Notes under the pieces: generated by a model
What the model saw: the letters and a program-made list of their open reading frames with translations, nothing else
Databases searched by the model: none
What the model was told of the DNA's origin: nothing
Made by a program: the position numbers and the translations under genes
Shown here: positions 25,720 to 34,472 of the stretch, in pieces
Layout: each line of letters opens with the position of its first letter
Position numbering within the stretch: position 1 is the stretch's first letter
Assembly (NCBI RefSeq): GCF_000151105.2
Contig: NC_014804.1
Coordinates: forward strand, 682,001-746,000
Direction of reading: 5' to 3'
DNA: 64,000 nucleotides
Source: Thermococcus barophilus MP
GTDB lineage: Archaea; Methanobacteriota_B; Thermococci; Thermococcales; Thermococcaceae

Positions 25720-26154
25720 TCAGCGCTGCGCGGGGTCATCATATACAATTAGCTCAATGACCGCTTTTTGGTTTGGGTTTTTTAACTTTTCAATTATTCT
25801 CCTGTCAATATCTTTAGCCGCTTTGTTGGCTTTAACAGCAAGGGTTCGCCCGTCAATATAGGTGCTTTTTCGTATGACCATCGAAACATCGTTTTCAAAA
25901 GTTAACCGCTCATCTCCTGAGGCAAAGATTTCATCGACGAGATCATCAACGATAATCCTGATCCTGATCTTTTTTCCTGATTTAAGAGCCTGTTTAAATT
26001 CGTCGCTTAGATCTCTGAGAGACTTATCTGCCTTAATGCAGATTATACAATCCCCTCTGGGGGTTAAGAAATCTTCTTTTGTAATCTCCAAAGTCGATTT
26101 ATGGGTAGCTTTGATATTCTCATGACCGTAACAGTGAATTACCTCTCTTGTCAT
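25720..26154 (-). CDS. DUF371 family protein
   Basis: The 144-residue protein opens with HCYGHENIKATHKSTLEITKEDFLTPRGDCIICIKADK, the defining sequence of DUF371, an archaeal family of unknown function with a beta-barrel-like core. The length is normal. It is divergent from S17e. Confidence 0.85.
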   Translation of the reverse strand: MTREVIHCYGHENIKATHKSTLEITKEDFLTPRGDCIICIKADKSLRDLSDEFKQALKSGKKIRIRIIVDDLVDEIFASGDERLTFENDVSMVIRKSTYIDGRTLAVKANKAAKDIDRRIIEKLKNPNQKAVIELIVYDDPAQR

Positions 26155-26311
26155 AATCAGAGTAGTGAACTTTGGGATTTATAAATCTAACATCAAACTG
26201 CGGGATATCAGTGCAGCTTTATCTAACAATTAGCAAATCCACGAAAAGTTTAAAACAGATTTACTTGATTGAGCTATTGGATGTAATGTCAAGATTATCG
26301 GAGGGATGAAA

Positions 26312-26515
26312 ATGGGAAACATAAGGCAAGGTTTCATTAAGAGAGTCGCAAGGGAGCTTTTGGACAGATATCCAAATGAGTTTACAACAGACTTCGAGCA
26401 CAATAAAAGAAAAGTTCAGGAGCTAACAACAGTACAGAGCAAAACTATAAGGAACAGAATTGCCGGCTATTTGACAAAACTCGTTAGAATGAAGCAGGAA
26501 GGAAAGATACTCTAA
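26312..26515 (+). CDS. rps17e: Ribosomal protein eS17
   Basis: The 67-residue protein is a full-length archaeal S17e (MGNIRQ start, VKELT-like centre, [19 protein letters not shown]-like C-terminus), a small-subunit protein also found in eukaryotes. The ATG at 26312 follows GGAGGGATGAAA; an in-frame ATG six bases earlier sits too close to the site. TATA-like GTTTAAAAC lies about 65 nt upstream. The stop overlaps the convergent ArsR gene by four bases. Confidence 0.95.
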   Translation: MGNIRQGFIKRVARELLDRYPNEFTTDFEHNKRKVQELTTVQSKTIRNRIAGYLTKLVRMKQEGKIL

Positions 26516-27126
26516 ACCTCATACAGCTCTTTCTTTATTCTTTTCAGTTCAGCCATAAGCTCAGTTGGTAGGTATTCCTCGAGCTCTTTGAGGATTTCCT
26601 CAAATTCGCTTTCACTCTCCTGGGCTATCCTGCGCATGAGATTTTCTATGTATGCCTCTGCGAGCAGTCTTACCTCTTCAAGTTCTTGCTTTGCCCGCAT
26701 ATGCTCAGCTATCTTTTCTTCAATGTCTTTTAGAAACTCTGCGAGCTCTTTAATTTTAGTCTCTACGGGTTCCTGAGATTTTATCAGTTCCTTTGCCTGT
26801 TCATATTCAGCCGTTCTCCTTGGAGCTTTCGGCTCATACATTTCTGTTCCGAAAATGTACGGCGTTAGCAGGACTTCAAGCCTAAAACCTCTTTTAATCG
26901 TATAGTACTTTCTTGGTCTGCCACGGGGAATCTTTTCAACCCTTCCTTCAATCAATCCCGCTCTTTCCAAGATCCTTAAGTGTTCTAAAACAGCTTTTTG
27001 TCCCACACCCAGCTCTTGGGAAAGCTCACTAACAAAGTAGGGTCTTTTGGTGAGAAGTAAGAGTATTCTACGCCTTGTCTCATTTCCCAGCACATCCAGC
27101 AGTTTTCCCATCTCATTATTTAACAT
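26512..27126 (-). CDS. ArsR-family regulator with long coiled-coil C-terminus
   Basis: Residues 1-80 form a winged helix ([46 protein letters not shown], then a basic wing PRGRPRKYY). Residues 105-204 are a long acidic coiled coil, probably a dimerisation arm. No cysteines are available for metal sensing. The ATG at 27124-27126 follows GGGTGAGAAG. A perfect inverted repeat lies directly upstream at 27145-27161, so autoregulation is likely. Confidence 0.85.
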   Translation of the reverse strand: MLNNEMGKLLDVLGNETRRRILLLLTKRPYFVSELSQELGVGQKAVLEHLRILERAGLIEGRVEKIPRGRPRKYYTIKRGFRLEVLLTPYIFGTEMYEPKAPRRTAEYEQAKELIKSQEPVETKIKELAEFLKDIEEKIAEHMRAKQELEEVRLLAEAYIENLMRRIAQESESEFEEILKELEEYLPTELMAELKRIKKELYEV

Positions 27127-27144
27127 TCTTCTCACCCCCACTTA

Positions 27145-27161
27145 TCTAACTTAATGTTAGA
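27145..27161 (-). promoter_or_regulatory. Likely autoregulatory operator: TCTAAC-N5-GTTAGA
   Basis: A perfect 6-bp inverted repeat with a 5-bp AT-rich centre lies about 20-35 nt before the ArsR start codon, downstream of a GCTTAAG TATA-like element. A repressor bound there would cover the transcription start. Confidence 0.55.
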
Positions 27162-27282
27162 AAAGTTCAAACTTAAGCTTTTCGGTTTAAACTATCTCAA
27201 ATGAACCTTAACTCTGGATGAAATTTAAGCAGAGGAATTACAATCGCCTAAAATGATAAAAGGGCATGACCAAACCTAAAAG

Positions 27283-27861
27283 TCATGGAACCACATGATG
27301 CTTTCTGCATCTTGCTTCATAACTTTCCAGCCCGCCAACCAAGATTACGGGCGAATCTCTTGGGGCAGGTTTACCGTTGATTAAGCGCTGGCTTCTCGTT
27401 GCTGGGGCTCCGCAGACAGTGCAGATTGCAGTTAGATAAACTATGTTATCAGCTCTAACCAAAAGCTCCTTGGTAACTGGAAAAGGATCGCCTTTGAAAT
27501 CAAGATTAAGCCCAGCAGCAATGACATAAACACCTTCATCCGCCAGTTTGTTCAAAGTCTCAACAATTGAGAACGGGAAAAACTGGACTTCATCAACACC
27601 TATAACTTCAAGTCGTTCCCTTTCTGTTATCTCATAAATCATCTTGACCCCTTCCTCCGTAGTTGGAATGACATACGCCTCATATCTCAGCCCGTTATGA
27701 GCAACAACCTCGCTTTCGCTGTATCTGTTGTCTATTGAGGGCTTAAAGAGCGCTGCCTTTCTTTTTGCAAAAATCTGCCTTTCAATCCGTTTTATCAGCT
27801 CTGTTGTTTTCCCAGCAAACATTGGGCCAGTGATAACTTCCAAAAATCCTTCTGGATGCAT
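27283..27861 (-). CDS. tdk: Thymidine kinase (TK1-like)
   Basis: The 192-residue protein has the type II thymidine kinase features: P-loop GPMFAGKT (residues 12-19), DEVQFF (Walker B), and a zinc-ribbon lasso with CTVC and later C-x-x-H. It phosphorylates thymidine to dTMP. The ATG at 27859-27861 follows GGTGAGTCTA. Length is normal. Confidence 0.95.
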   Translation of the reverse strand: MHPEGFLEVITGPMFAGKTTELIKRIERQIFAKRKAALFKPSIDNRYSESEVVAHNGLRYEAYVIPTTEEGVKMIYEITERERLEVIGVDEVQFFPFSIVETLNKLADEGVYVIAAGLNLDFKGDPFPVTKELLVRADNIVYLTAICTVCGAPATRSQRLINGKPAPRDSPVILVGGLESYEARCRKHHVVP

Positions 27862-28008
27862 TAGACTCACCGATGCTAAATGAAAAGTAAGGTGTTAAAA
27901 CTTCTTTTCCTCAAAAGTTTGACGAATAGGCAACAAACAACAAGGAATGTTGGAGTTTATGTGCAACCATTTATAATCCCCTAAACATTTAAGAAAAAGG
28001 AAGAAACA

Positions 28009-29343
28009 TCAAACTGGAGTCACATGGCCCCACTTTTCCAGAGCTCTTGCAAGCTCCTCATGAGTCTTTGCATACTCATCAAGCGGAATTCCCTGCATGT
28101 AGGCATCGATTGCCTGCCGGACTGCCCTTGCTCCTGCTGCTGGCCCGTCTGGGTGACCAAGGGTTCCTCCACCAACTTGAATAACTATATCAGTTCCAAG
28201 AGCATCAAAGACTATCGGCAAGTTGCCTGGATGTAATCCACCAGAGCTGGTCGGGAATCCTGCTTTTATATGATAGAACTTCTGCTCAAGGTGGAAGACA
28301 TCGTTTTCATCGGGCTTGTAGTGGCTTTCCCTGAATATCCTTGCATTCTGAATAACATCCCATTTTCCTCCCTCAAGCTTCCCCGCTCCAGCCGTTCCGA
28401 CATGGAGCTGGTCTATGCCTATGAGCCTGTAGAGCTTGGCAAGGACGAACATCGAGATGCCGTGGTACTTGTTCCTCGTAAAGGCAGCGTGCATCGCTCT
28501 GTGGCCGTGGATAGCCAAGCCGTAGTCAGCTGCCAAATCACGGATGTACTGCAGTGCTCCCCATCCGGTTATGACAACATCAACCATCGCATGTTTGAGG
28601 CCGAGATCCGCTAAGATTTCAAGCCTCTCCTCCATCTCGGGAACGTTGGCGGTTATGTTGGCGAACCAGGTCTTCTTCTCGCCAGTTTCGTTCTCGACTT
28701 TCTCGATGATTCTCGCGATTATCTCAGCCCTTTCTTCGAAACGATTATACCAGGGGCTTGTTAGGTTTTCATCGTCCTTCATGTAGTCAGCACCGTTCAT
28801 GAGCAACTCTGTAGCGAGCTTCTCGAACTCCTCCGGAGAGTAGCCGACCTTGGGCTTTGGAACGACACCATAGATTGGCCTGTCCTTTATCTCAAGCATC
28901 TTCCTGACGCCTTCCATACCGAAGGCAGGCCCGTCAAATTCCCTAATGAGTTTCTCCGGGAAGTAAATATCCTCAAGGCGAAGTGCCTTGGCACGCCTCA
29001 TTCCAAAAATGTTTCCTGCTATACTCGCGAGAAGTCCTGGAAGGTTGGCCTCCTCAAAGGCGTGGAACGGATATGCTATCTTTACTATCCAGCTACCATC
29101 GCCCATGTCATGGAAGTCATAGGCCTTGGCAGAAAGGTCCGCCCATCGCTCCTCCTCATACCAGTTGTAGAGCGTTGTCCAGGTTCCAGTTGAGCTCTCG
29201 GCAGCAACACCACCTGCAACAGCCTCTATGGAGTAACCTTCTGCCGGAGTTATACGAAACACTGCTATGATGTCCCTCTTTTTGTTCGGTTCATAACTCT
29301 TGTCCACATAGTAGTCATATATCTTGTCAAATTTCTCAGACAT
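28009..29343 (-). CDS. rbcL: Ribulose-bisphosphate carboxylase, type III
   Basis: The 444-residue protein has all catalytic parts: PKPK with K163, the carbamate lysine K189 with metal ligands D191 and E192 (GADYMKDDE), HGHRAMHAAF near residue 281 and the C-terminal SSGGLHPG and GGGTLGHPDG phosphate-binding loops. Type III enzymes in Thermococcales work in AMP salvage, turning ribulose-1,5-bisphosphate from nucleosides into 3-phosphoglycerate. The AMP phosphorylase and isomerase partners are not in this window. GGAGGG precedes the ATG by six bases. The central coding region is more GC-rich than its flanks. Confidence 0.97.
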   Translation of the reverse strand: MSEKFDKIYDYYVDKSYEPNKKRDIIAVFRITPAEGYSIEAVAGGVAAESSTGTWTTLYNWYEEERWADLSAKAYDFHDMGDGSWIVKIAYPFHAFEEANLPGLLASIAGNIFGMRRAKALRLEDIYFPEKLIREFDGPAFGMEGVRKMLEIKDRPIYGVVPKPKVGYSPEEFEKLATELLMNGADYMKDDENLTSPWYNRFEERAEIIARIIEKVENETGEKKTWFANITANVPEMEERLEILADLGLKHAMVDVVITGWGALQYIRDLAADYGLAIHGHRAMHAAFTRNKYHGISMFVLAKLYRLIGIDQLHVGTAGAGKLEGGKWDVIQNARIFRESHYKPDENDVFHLEQKFYHIKAGFPTSSGGLHPGNLPIVFDALGTDIVIQVGGGTLGHPDGPAAGARAVRQAIDAYMQGIPLDEYAKTHEELARALEKWGHVTPV

Positions 29344-29390
29344 CTTAACTCCCTCCGTTTTTGAGGTAATAATAGGATTGGCTCGAGAGG

Positions 29391-29399
29391 TATATAAAC
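29391..29399 (-). promoter_or_regulatory. rbcL TATA box (GTTTATATA)
   Basis: On the minus strand GTTTATATA lies about 48-56 nt before the rbcL start codon, placing transcription start some 20-25 nt before the ATG. Confidence 0.6.
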
Positions 29400-29785
29400 G
29401 TTATTGATCAAAAATGTGACAAAATTAAACGGTATAATTAACATGATACGGGGATCTCCTGACTGTGGGTTTTTGCTGAACTCCAATGGTACTAAAAGAC
29501 TTAACACTACGAGGTGGCAGATTTTGATTTAAAATCGGTATATCTCTTCTGTATGCTCAAAACCGCCACATTTAAGAATAAAAGTTTTAAAAATAACGAT
29601 GATACCATTACAAAAACATGCCCAATTAGGAGAGTATCCAGCACAAGAAAAGCATTTTGACTAATACATCAATATAATACACAAAGCCTAAAAATTCGCA
29701 ACTTTGTTCTATCTGCAGCAGTTTGCCTTAACTCTCAATAATTATAAGGATGATAAGCGTATAATCAGAGGAAAACGGCGTTTTT
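29400..29785. other. Non-coding AT-rich spacer between rbcL and histone promoters
   Basis: No open frame with a ribosome-binding site was found on either strand, and no tRNA or complete C/D box layout. Only short A/T-rich runs are visible. Confidence 0.5.
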
Positions 29786-29801
29786 CCGAAAGGTTTATAT
29801 A
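29786..29801 (+). promoter_or_regulatory. Histone gene promoter (BRE plus TATA)
   Basis: CCGAAAGG followed by TTTATATA is a near-ideal archaeal BRE/TATA pair, about 62 nt before the histone ATG. Transcription should start near 29825, giving a leader of about 40 nt with GGAGGTAGGG. Confidence 0.75.
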
Positions 29802-29862
29802 GGACTTCTTTCAAAGAATAAAATGCAAATATTAGTAAAACAACTTTAAGGAGGTAGGGAAA

Positions 29863-30066
29863 ATGGCTGAGTTGCCAATTGCCCCGGTTGATAGATTGAT
29901 TAGAAAGGCAGGTGCACAGAGAGTCAGCGAGGAAGCAGCCAAGCTCTTAGCCGAGCACCTCGAGGAGAAGGCTGTTGAGATCGCAAAGAAGGCTGTTGAC
30001 CTCGCAAAGCACGCCGGCAGAAAGACAGTCAAGGCTGAGGACATTAAGCTCGCTATTAAGAGCTGA
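29863..30066 (+). CDS. Archaeal histone
   Basis: The 67-residue protein is a single histone fold (three helices), starting [17 protein letters not shown] and ending [14 protein letters not shown], like HpyA/HTk histones of Thermococcales. It wraps DNA as dimers that stack into longer filaments. A strong promoter and a GGAGGTAGGG site suit a highly expressed gene, and a T-rich terminator follows. Confidence 0.97.
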   Translation: MAELPIAPVDRLIRKAGAQRVSEEAAKLLAEHLEEKAVEIAKKAVDLAKHAGRKTVKAEDIKLAIKS

Positions 30067-30106
30067 AGCTCTTTCGTTTTTGGCTTTTCTAATTTTTGCT
30101 TTTCTA
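30067..30106 (+). terminator. T-rich terminator of the histone gene
   Basis: Several runs of four or five T occur within 40 nt after the histone stop codon, the usual archaeal intrinsic terminator pattern. Confidence 0.55.
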
Positions 30107-30622
30107 TGGATATTGCCATTGAGTTTTCCAAGGCTTGAAGATATTGAAATTGAGATTTCTGTCTTTGATCTCCGCAATTACAAAAGTCGGATCACTCCTC
30201 CTTGGTACCGTTGGAGAACCGGGGTTTAAGAGAGCTATCTTTTTCCCCATGAATTCATAGACCTCGTAGAAGAACCTGTGAGTGTGTCCAAAGATCAAAA
30301 TGTCAACCTCCATATCAAGGGCTTTATACTTAAGCGTCTGGGTATCCAGGGAAAGAAACTGATGTCCATGAATAATTCCAATTTTGAGTTCTTCCACTTC
30401 TAAGATTCTTTCTTCAGGAAAAATTGGCTCATCTAAGTTTCCTCTAACAGCAACAACAGGAGCAACATTCTCCAAAACCTCTTTAACGCTTGGAGATGTT
30501 AAATCTCCAGCATGAATAATAAGCTCCACATTCTCTTCTTGAAATTTTTCAAAAATTAGATTTGGGAGATAGGAGGTTTTATCCGGATAATGGGTATCAC
30601 TTAAAATACCAATCCGAACCAT
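30104..30622 (-). CDS. YfcE/MJ0936-type metallophosphoesterase
   Basis: The 172-residue protein has the calcineurin-like metal site in order: GILSDTHYPD (residues 4-13), HAGDLT, VRGNLD, GIIHGHQ and FGHTHRF. Members hydrolyse phosphodiesters, in vitro at least. It follows the TFB gene at a distance of 58 nt on the same strand. Its ATG is overlapped by the 3' end of a candidate C/D sRNA (30617-30677), so expression of the two would interfere. Confidence 0.88.
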   Translation of the reverse strand: MVRIGILSDTHYPDKTSYLPNLIFEKFQEENVELIIHAGDLTSPSVKEVLENVAPVVAVRGNLDEPIFPEERILEVEELKIGIIHGHQFLSLDTQTLKYKALDMEVDILIFGHTHRFFYEVYEFMGKKIALLNPGSPTVPRRSDPTFVIAEIKDRNLNFNIFKPWKTQWQYP

Positions 30623-30677
30623 CGGCGAGGTCCCCTCTCATCATCAATCAGCGACGGGTTTGAATCCTCATCTGGTT
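30617..30677 (-). ncRNA. Candidate C/D box sRNA overlapping a start codon
   Basis: Minus strand order: 5' stem AACCA (30673-30677), C-like ATGAGGA (30665-30671), 13-nt guide, D' CTGA (30648-30651), 3-nt spacer, perfect C' ATGATGA (30638-30644), 12-nt guide, D-like CCGA (30622-30625), 3' stem TGGTT (30617-30621). The stem pairs perfectly and the spacing equals that of the sRNA at 10334-10391. The C and D boxes each carry one mismatch, so this is less sure. It lies between the TFB and phosphoesterase genes. Confidence 0.5.
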
Positions 30678-30680
30678 CTG

Positions 30681-31601
30681 TTATAGGCTTAATCTTATGT
30701 TAAGTCTTTCTACAAGTTCCTTGTATCTGTTCCTCACCGTAACTTCAGTTACGTGAGCTACTTCAGCAACCTCTCTCTGAGTCTTTTTCTCTCCTTCAAG
30801 AACGCTCGCAATATATAATGCAGCGGCAGCAACCCCCATAGGTCCTCTCCCGCTGGTAAGACCAAGTTTGATGGCTTTTTGAAGTATCTTAACCGCTCTA
30901 TTTTTTGTTCTTTCGCTCAAACCCAGCTGATCAGCAAATCTACTTACATAATCGATTGGACTCGTTGGGGTAAGCCTTAAATGAAGCTCCCTTGCTATAA
31001 ATCTGTAGCTCCTGCCTATTTCTTTCTTGTCAACCCTTGCAACTTCTTCAATTTCATCCAAGGTTCTTGGGACCTTTGCCATTCTACATGCTGCATACAA
31101 ACATGCAGCTGTCACTCCTTCAATTGACCTCCCCCTTATGAGCCTTTCCATAACAGCTTTTCTATAAAGAGCAGCCGCCATCTCTTTGATATTTCTTGGA
31201 AGACCCAGTTGGGATGCCATTCTGTCTAACTCACTTAGAGCAAATGCCAGATTTCTCTCCGCAGCATCACTGACCCTAATTCTCCTCTGCCATTTCCTAA
31301 GACGATACATTTTTGCCCTCATTGTACCCGAGATATCGTGACCATGAATGTCTTTGTTCTTCCAATCAATGGTGCTGGAAAGACCCTTATCATGAATCAT
31401 CATTGTCATTGGAGCCCCAACTCTACCCCTCTTCACCCTTTGATCGGCATCAAATGCTCTCCACTCTGGACCCGAATCAATTATGTTCTGAGCAACCACA
31501 TAACCGCATGCTGTGCACACGATTTCTCCTCTTTCGGGGTCGTAGATAAGCCTAACTGACCCACAGACAGGACATTTCTTAAAGTCTTCGGCAGAAATCA
31601 A
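30681..31601 (-). CDS. tfb: Transcription initiation factor TFB
   Basis: The 306-residue protein has an N-terminal zinc ribbon (C10, C13, C29, C32), the B-finger region (GPEWRAFD) and two cyclin repeats, with an HTH near the C-terminus ([23 protein letters not shown]). It recruits RNA polymerase to TBP-bound promoters and reads the BRE. The start is unusual: a TTG at 31599-31601, four bases after GGGGGTGA. An ATG 38 codons upstream lies in the overlapping gar1 frame and would add a sequence unlike any TFB. It follows gar1 by four bases. Confidence 0.93.
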   Translation of the reverse strand: MISAEDFKKCPVCGSVRLIYDPERGEIVCTACGYVVAQNIIDSGPEWRAFDADQRVKRGRVGAPMTMMIHDKGLSSTIDWKNKDIHGHDISGTMRAKMYRLRKWQRRIRVSDAAERNLAFALSELDRMASQLGLPRNIKEMAAALYRKAVMERLIRGRSIEGVTAACLYAACRMAKVPRTLDEIEEVARVDKKEIGRSYRFIARELHLRLTPTSPIDYVSRFADQLGLSERTKNRAVKILQKAIKLGLTSGRGPMGVAAAALYIASVLEGEKKTQREVAEVAHVTEVTVRNRYKELVERLNIRLSL

Positions 31602-31605
31602 ACAA

Positions 31606-31908
31606 TCACCCCCTCCTTCTGGGGGCAGGGCGCTTTCTCTTGAATTTTTTTCCTTTCTTTTTCTGAGTCTCTTTCTTTCTCTTTCTCTCGTCAATGTAAA
31701 GAACCTGTCCAACATACTTCTCAGGAGCCTTTACCTTTGGTTTTACCGCTATATATGGCATCTTCACTGGGCCAAATACATCCTTAACGATGCCCACAAG
31801 CTGAAGATCCTTATCCACAACTGGATCGTTTAATGATGGGATCCAATTAGAACGGAGTATCAGAAAACCCTGCTTTGCATAATGAGAAACCCTACCTAAA
31901 CGCTTCAT
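31606..31908 (-). CDS. gar1: H/ACA RNP protein Gar1
   Basis: The 100-residue protein has the Gar1 core ([36 protein letters not shown]) and a basic [11 protein letters not shown] tail. It is a subunit of the pseudouridylation and rRNA-processing complex with Cbf5, Nop10 and L7Ae. The ATG at 31906-31908 follows GGGGTGGGG. gar1 and TFB adjacent in an operon is seen in other Thermococcales as far as I recall. Confidence 0.93.
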   Translation of the reverse strand: MKRLGRVSHYAKQGFLILRSNWIPSLNDPVVDKDLQLVGIVKDVFGPVKMPYIAVKPKVKAPEKYVGQVLYIDERKRKKETQKKKGKKFKRKRPAPRRRG

Positions 31909-31930
31909 AGCCCCACCCCGAACCAAAATC

Positions 31931-31968
31931 TTTTTAAATCTTTCGCTTTTTTATTTTTAAATCTTTCG
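31931..31968 (-). promoter_or_regulatory. Tandem BRE/TATA elements upstream of gar1-tfb
   Basis: A 15-bp direct repeat (31931-31945 and 31954-31968) reads CGAAAGATTTAAAAA on the minus strand, each copy a BRE-like CGAAAG followed by TTTAAAAA. Two promoters 23 bp apart, or a duplicated control element, would drive the gar1-tfb-phosphoesterase operon. Confidence 0.55.
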
Positions 31969-32144
31969 TATTATTATCTTAAGTCGTAAATTCGGACGAA
32001 AAAGTTTTAAGAAAGAAGGTTCATATCCAGTGGAATCTTATGTTGTATAAATGAAACTCTTTCTCGAACAAAAACCTTCGCCCGTTAATCTTTTAAAGCA
32101 ACCTCCATTTTAATAACAAAATGGTATTTTAAGGGGGTGATGGG

Positions 32145-33470
32145 ATGGCAGTTATAGAGGAAATTGCAAAGGTAAGCTTCGAGAGAGTAGGAAGTCATTC
32201 CCATATCAAAGGTCTCGGACTGGATGAAAATGGAAAGGCAAAGTTCATTGCAGATGGCATGGTCGGGCAGATTAAAGCAAGAGAGGCAGCAGGAATTGCA
32301 GTTAAGCTGATAAAGAGGGGCAAACTTGCTGGAAAGGGCATACTCCTTGTTGGGCCAACCGGAAGCGGAAAAACAGCAATCGCTATAGGTATCGCCAAAG
32401 AGCTTGGCGAAGATGTACCATTCGTTCAAATCTCTGGAAGTGAGATATACTCAGCTGAAATAAAGAAGACAGAATTCCTAAAGCAGGCATTGAGAAGGGC
32501 TATAGGAGTTAGAATAAGTGAAGAAAGAAAAGTGTATGAAGGAAAAGTTGAGAAAATTGAAATCAGAAGAACAAGGCACCCATTCAATCCATATGTTGAG
32601 ATTCCGGAATCTGTGATACTGACGCTTAGAACAAAGGATGATGAAAAAACGATTAGGGCAGGAAGGGAGATTGCATACCAACTCCTCGATCTTGGAATTG
32701 AAGAGGGTGATGTAATCCAGATCGATGCAGAAAGTGGAAGAATTTCAAAAATCGGAACAACAAAGGAAGAAGAAGGAATCTTCCTAAAGAAAAAGGTTGA
32801 AATGCCAAGTGGTCCGGTGCTGAAAATCAAGGAGTTTACATATACTGTTACACTTCACGACCTGGACGTTGTAAACGCAAGAGCCGGAGGAATATTTACC
32901 CTGATTTTTGGAGGAGGACTGGAGATAACAGACGAGGTCAGGGAAAGGGTTGATGAGACCGTTAAGGGATGGGTGGAAGAAGGGAAAGCCGTGCTCGTTC
33001 CGGGTGTATTGTTCATTGATGAATGCCACATGCTTGATATAGAGGCATTTTCATTCCTTGCAAGAGCTATGGAAAGTGAGCTGGCACCGATTTTGATCCT
33101 TGCAACCAACAGGGGGAAGACAAAGATTAGAGGAACTGACATTGAAGCCCCTCATGGCATTCCAATTGACATGCTGGATAGACTGCTTATCATCAACACA
33201 GAACCTTACAAAAAAGATGAAATCAGGGAAATCGTGAAAATTAGAGCCAGAGAAGAAGGCATCGATATAAGCGATGAAGCAATTGAGTACCTCGCAGAGC
33301 TCGGGGAAAAAACAAGTCTGAGGTATGCTGTTCAGTTGCTTGCCCCTTCAAGCATAATTGCCCAAGGACAGAAAGTCAAAAAAGAGCACATAATGAAAGC
33401 ACAGGGATACTTTGCTGATATAAAAAGAAGCATTAGTTATGTGGAGAAACTTGAGGGCATGCTCCGCTGA
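32145..33470 (+). CDS. TIP49/RuvB-like AAA+ ATPase
   Basis: The 441-residue protein has Walker A GPTGSGKT (70-77), an inserted OB-type domain (about 115-230), Walker B FIDECHML and sensor regions, matching RuvBL1/2 (TIP49). In eukaryotes these act in chromatin remodelling and snoRNP assembly; the archaeal role is not settled. The location next to gar1 and a histone gene fits either. The ATG follows GGGGGTGATGGG. Confidence 0.92.
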   Translation: MAVIEEIAKVSFERVGSHSHIKGLGLDENGKAKFIADGMVGQIKAREAAGIAVKLIKRGKLAGKGILLVGPTGSGKTAIAIGIAKELGEDVPFVQISGSEIYSAEIKKTEFLKQALRRAIGVRISEERKVYEGKVEKIEIRRTRHPFNPYVEIPESVILTLRTKDDEKTIRAGREIAYQLLDLGIEEGDVIQIDAESGRISKIGTTKEEEGIFLKKKVEMPSGPVLKIKEFTYTVTLHDLDVVNARAGGIFTLIFGGGLEITDEVRERVDETVKGWVEEGKAVLVPGVLFIDECHMLDIEAFSFLARAMESELAPILILATNRGKTKIRGTDIEAPHGIPIDMLDRLLIINTEPYKKDEIREIVKIRAREEGIDISDEAIEYLAELGEKTSLRYAVQLLAPSSIIAQGQKVKKEHIMKAQGYFADIKRSISYVEKLEGMLR

Positions 33471-34472
33471 TTATCTTTCTATTTTTAGTTCTTTCAGCTT
33501 CCTGCTGAGCTTCAAATGGAATGTGAATTCGTGGTAGATTGAGTTTTTCAAGAATTTCAGTTTAAGGTCATTTAGCTTTACCTTTCCGCCAAATTCTCCA
33601 AAAATCAGGACATCTTCAACCCGTATTACACCAAACACCGCTGCAAGGTTAAAGAGCAGAGTTCTCATCTGGTACGGAGTTGCATGGTGAGTTGAAATCT
33701 TTTCATGGGGATACTCAAATAGGAAGTATTCAACCCCTTCAAGCTCCGCTATATCGGTCATCGCAATATCTGCTGTTAAAAGAACTACAAGAGAAGGCGT
33801 TTCTTTGTCGAACTGCTTAAGTGATTTGACAATAAGCTCATCATTAGTTCCCGACTCTTCATGAACCCTTCTAACTTCTATTATCCTGTCCTTTAATGCT
33901 TTAAATTCCTTAAGAGCAATATATGCTGCTTTTCTTGATTTTTTCATTCTCCTGTTGTGGAATTCATCCAGAAGGTATGAGTTGGGGAGGATGCGTTTCA
34001 GAGCATTTATGTGCCCCAAATGGTACTTATAGTTCATTGACTGTTCAATTTCCCAGATAACAACGTCAACCACTGCAAGCTCATACCTCTGGAGGGGGAT
34101 GTAAGAGGACACGAACCTGTGATAGAAGATATTCGTATCCAAAGCAAAGATAACTCTTTTGCTTAAGAGTGCATAGCTTTCCAGATGTTTCTCAAAATCG
34201 TCAAGATTGCTGTATTTTAGAATACCAGAAGCTAAAACACACTCATGAAAATCTCTGTAGGTTGGGAGGTCGTGAAAACTGTCCTTTTTCTCTGACAGAA
34301 TTCGAGAGAAATCCTCCGGCTGTGTCAATGCCTCTATCCCGTATCCATATCCTTCTCTTCTGAACTTCAAAAGAGGGAAGTTCCCATAAAGCGGATATGA
34401 TACAACAGCATCGTCGGGAAGAAGGTTGAGCAGAATTTGGACTTCAGGCTTATCAATAATAATTTCCACCAC
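33471..34472 (-). CDS. PIN-domain protein with N- and C-terminal extensions
   Basis: Residues 106-245 form a PIN-type nuclease domain: D112 (FALDTNIFYHRF), E141, D211 and a TADIAMTD strand with D235 and D240, giving the acidic cluster of metal-dependent RNases. The N-terminal 100 residues and the C-terminal 80 residues are unassigned. The GTG start overlaps the stop of the CARF-like gene upstream by one base. A single PIN protein without antitoxin suggests a processing or defence RNase rather than VapC. Confidence 0.8.
   Translation of the reverse strand: MVEIIIDKPEVQILLNLLPDDAVVSYPLYGNFPLLKFRREGYGYGIEALTQPEDFSRILSEKKDSFHDLPTYRDFHECVLASGILKYSNLDDFEKHLESYALLSKRVIFALDTNIFYHRFVSSYIPLQRYELAVVDVVIWEIEQSMNYKYHLGHINALKRILPNSYLLDEFHNRRMKKSRKAAYIALKEFKALKDRIIEVRRVHEESGTNDELIVKSLKQFDKETPSLVVLLTADIAMTDIAELEGVEYFLFEYPHEKISTHHATPYQMRTLLFNLAAVFGVIRVEDVLIFGEFGGKVKLNDLKLKFLKNSIYHEFTFHLKLSRKLKELKIER

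Noticed and set aside
29410-29520. Possible C/D sRNA (ATGATAC followed by two CTGA)
   Set aside because: The C box is poor, there is no C' box and the ends do not pair.
30652-30670. tRNA T-arm-like string (GGGTTTGAATCC)
   Set aside because: No stem pairs around it and no acceptor, D or anticodon arms are nearby; it is the guide region of the candidate sRNA.
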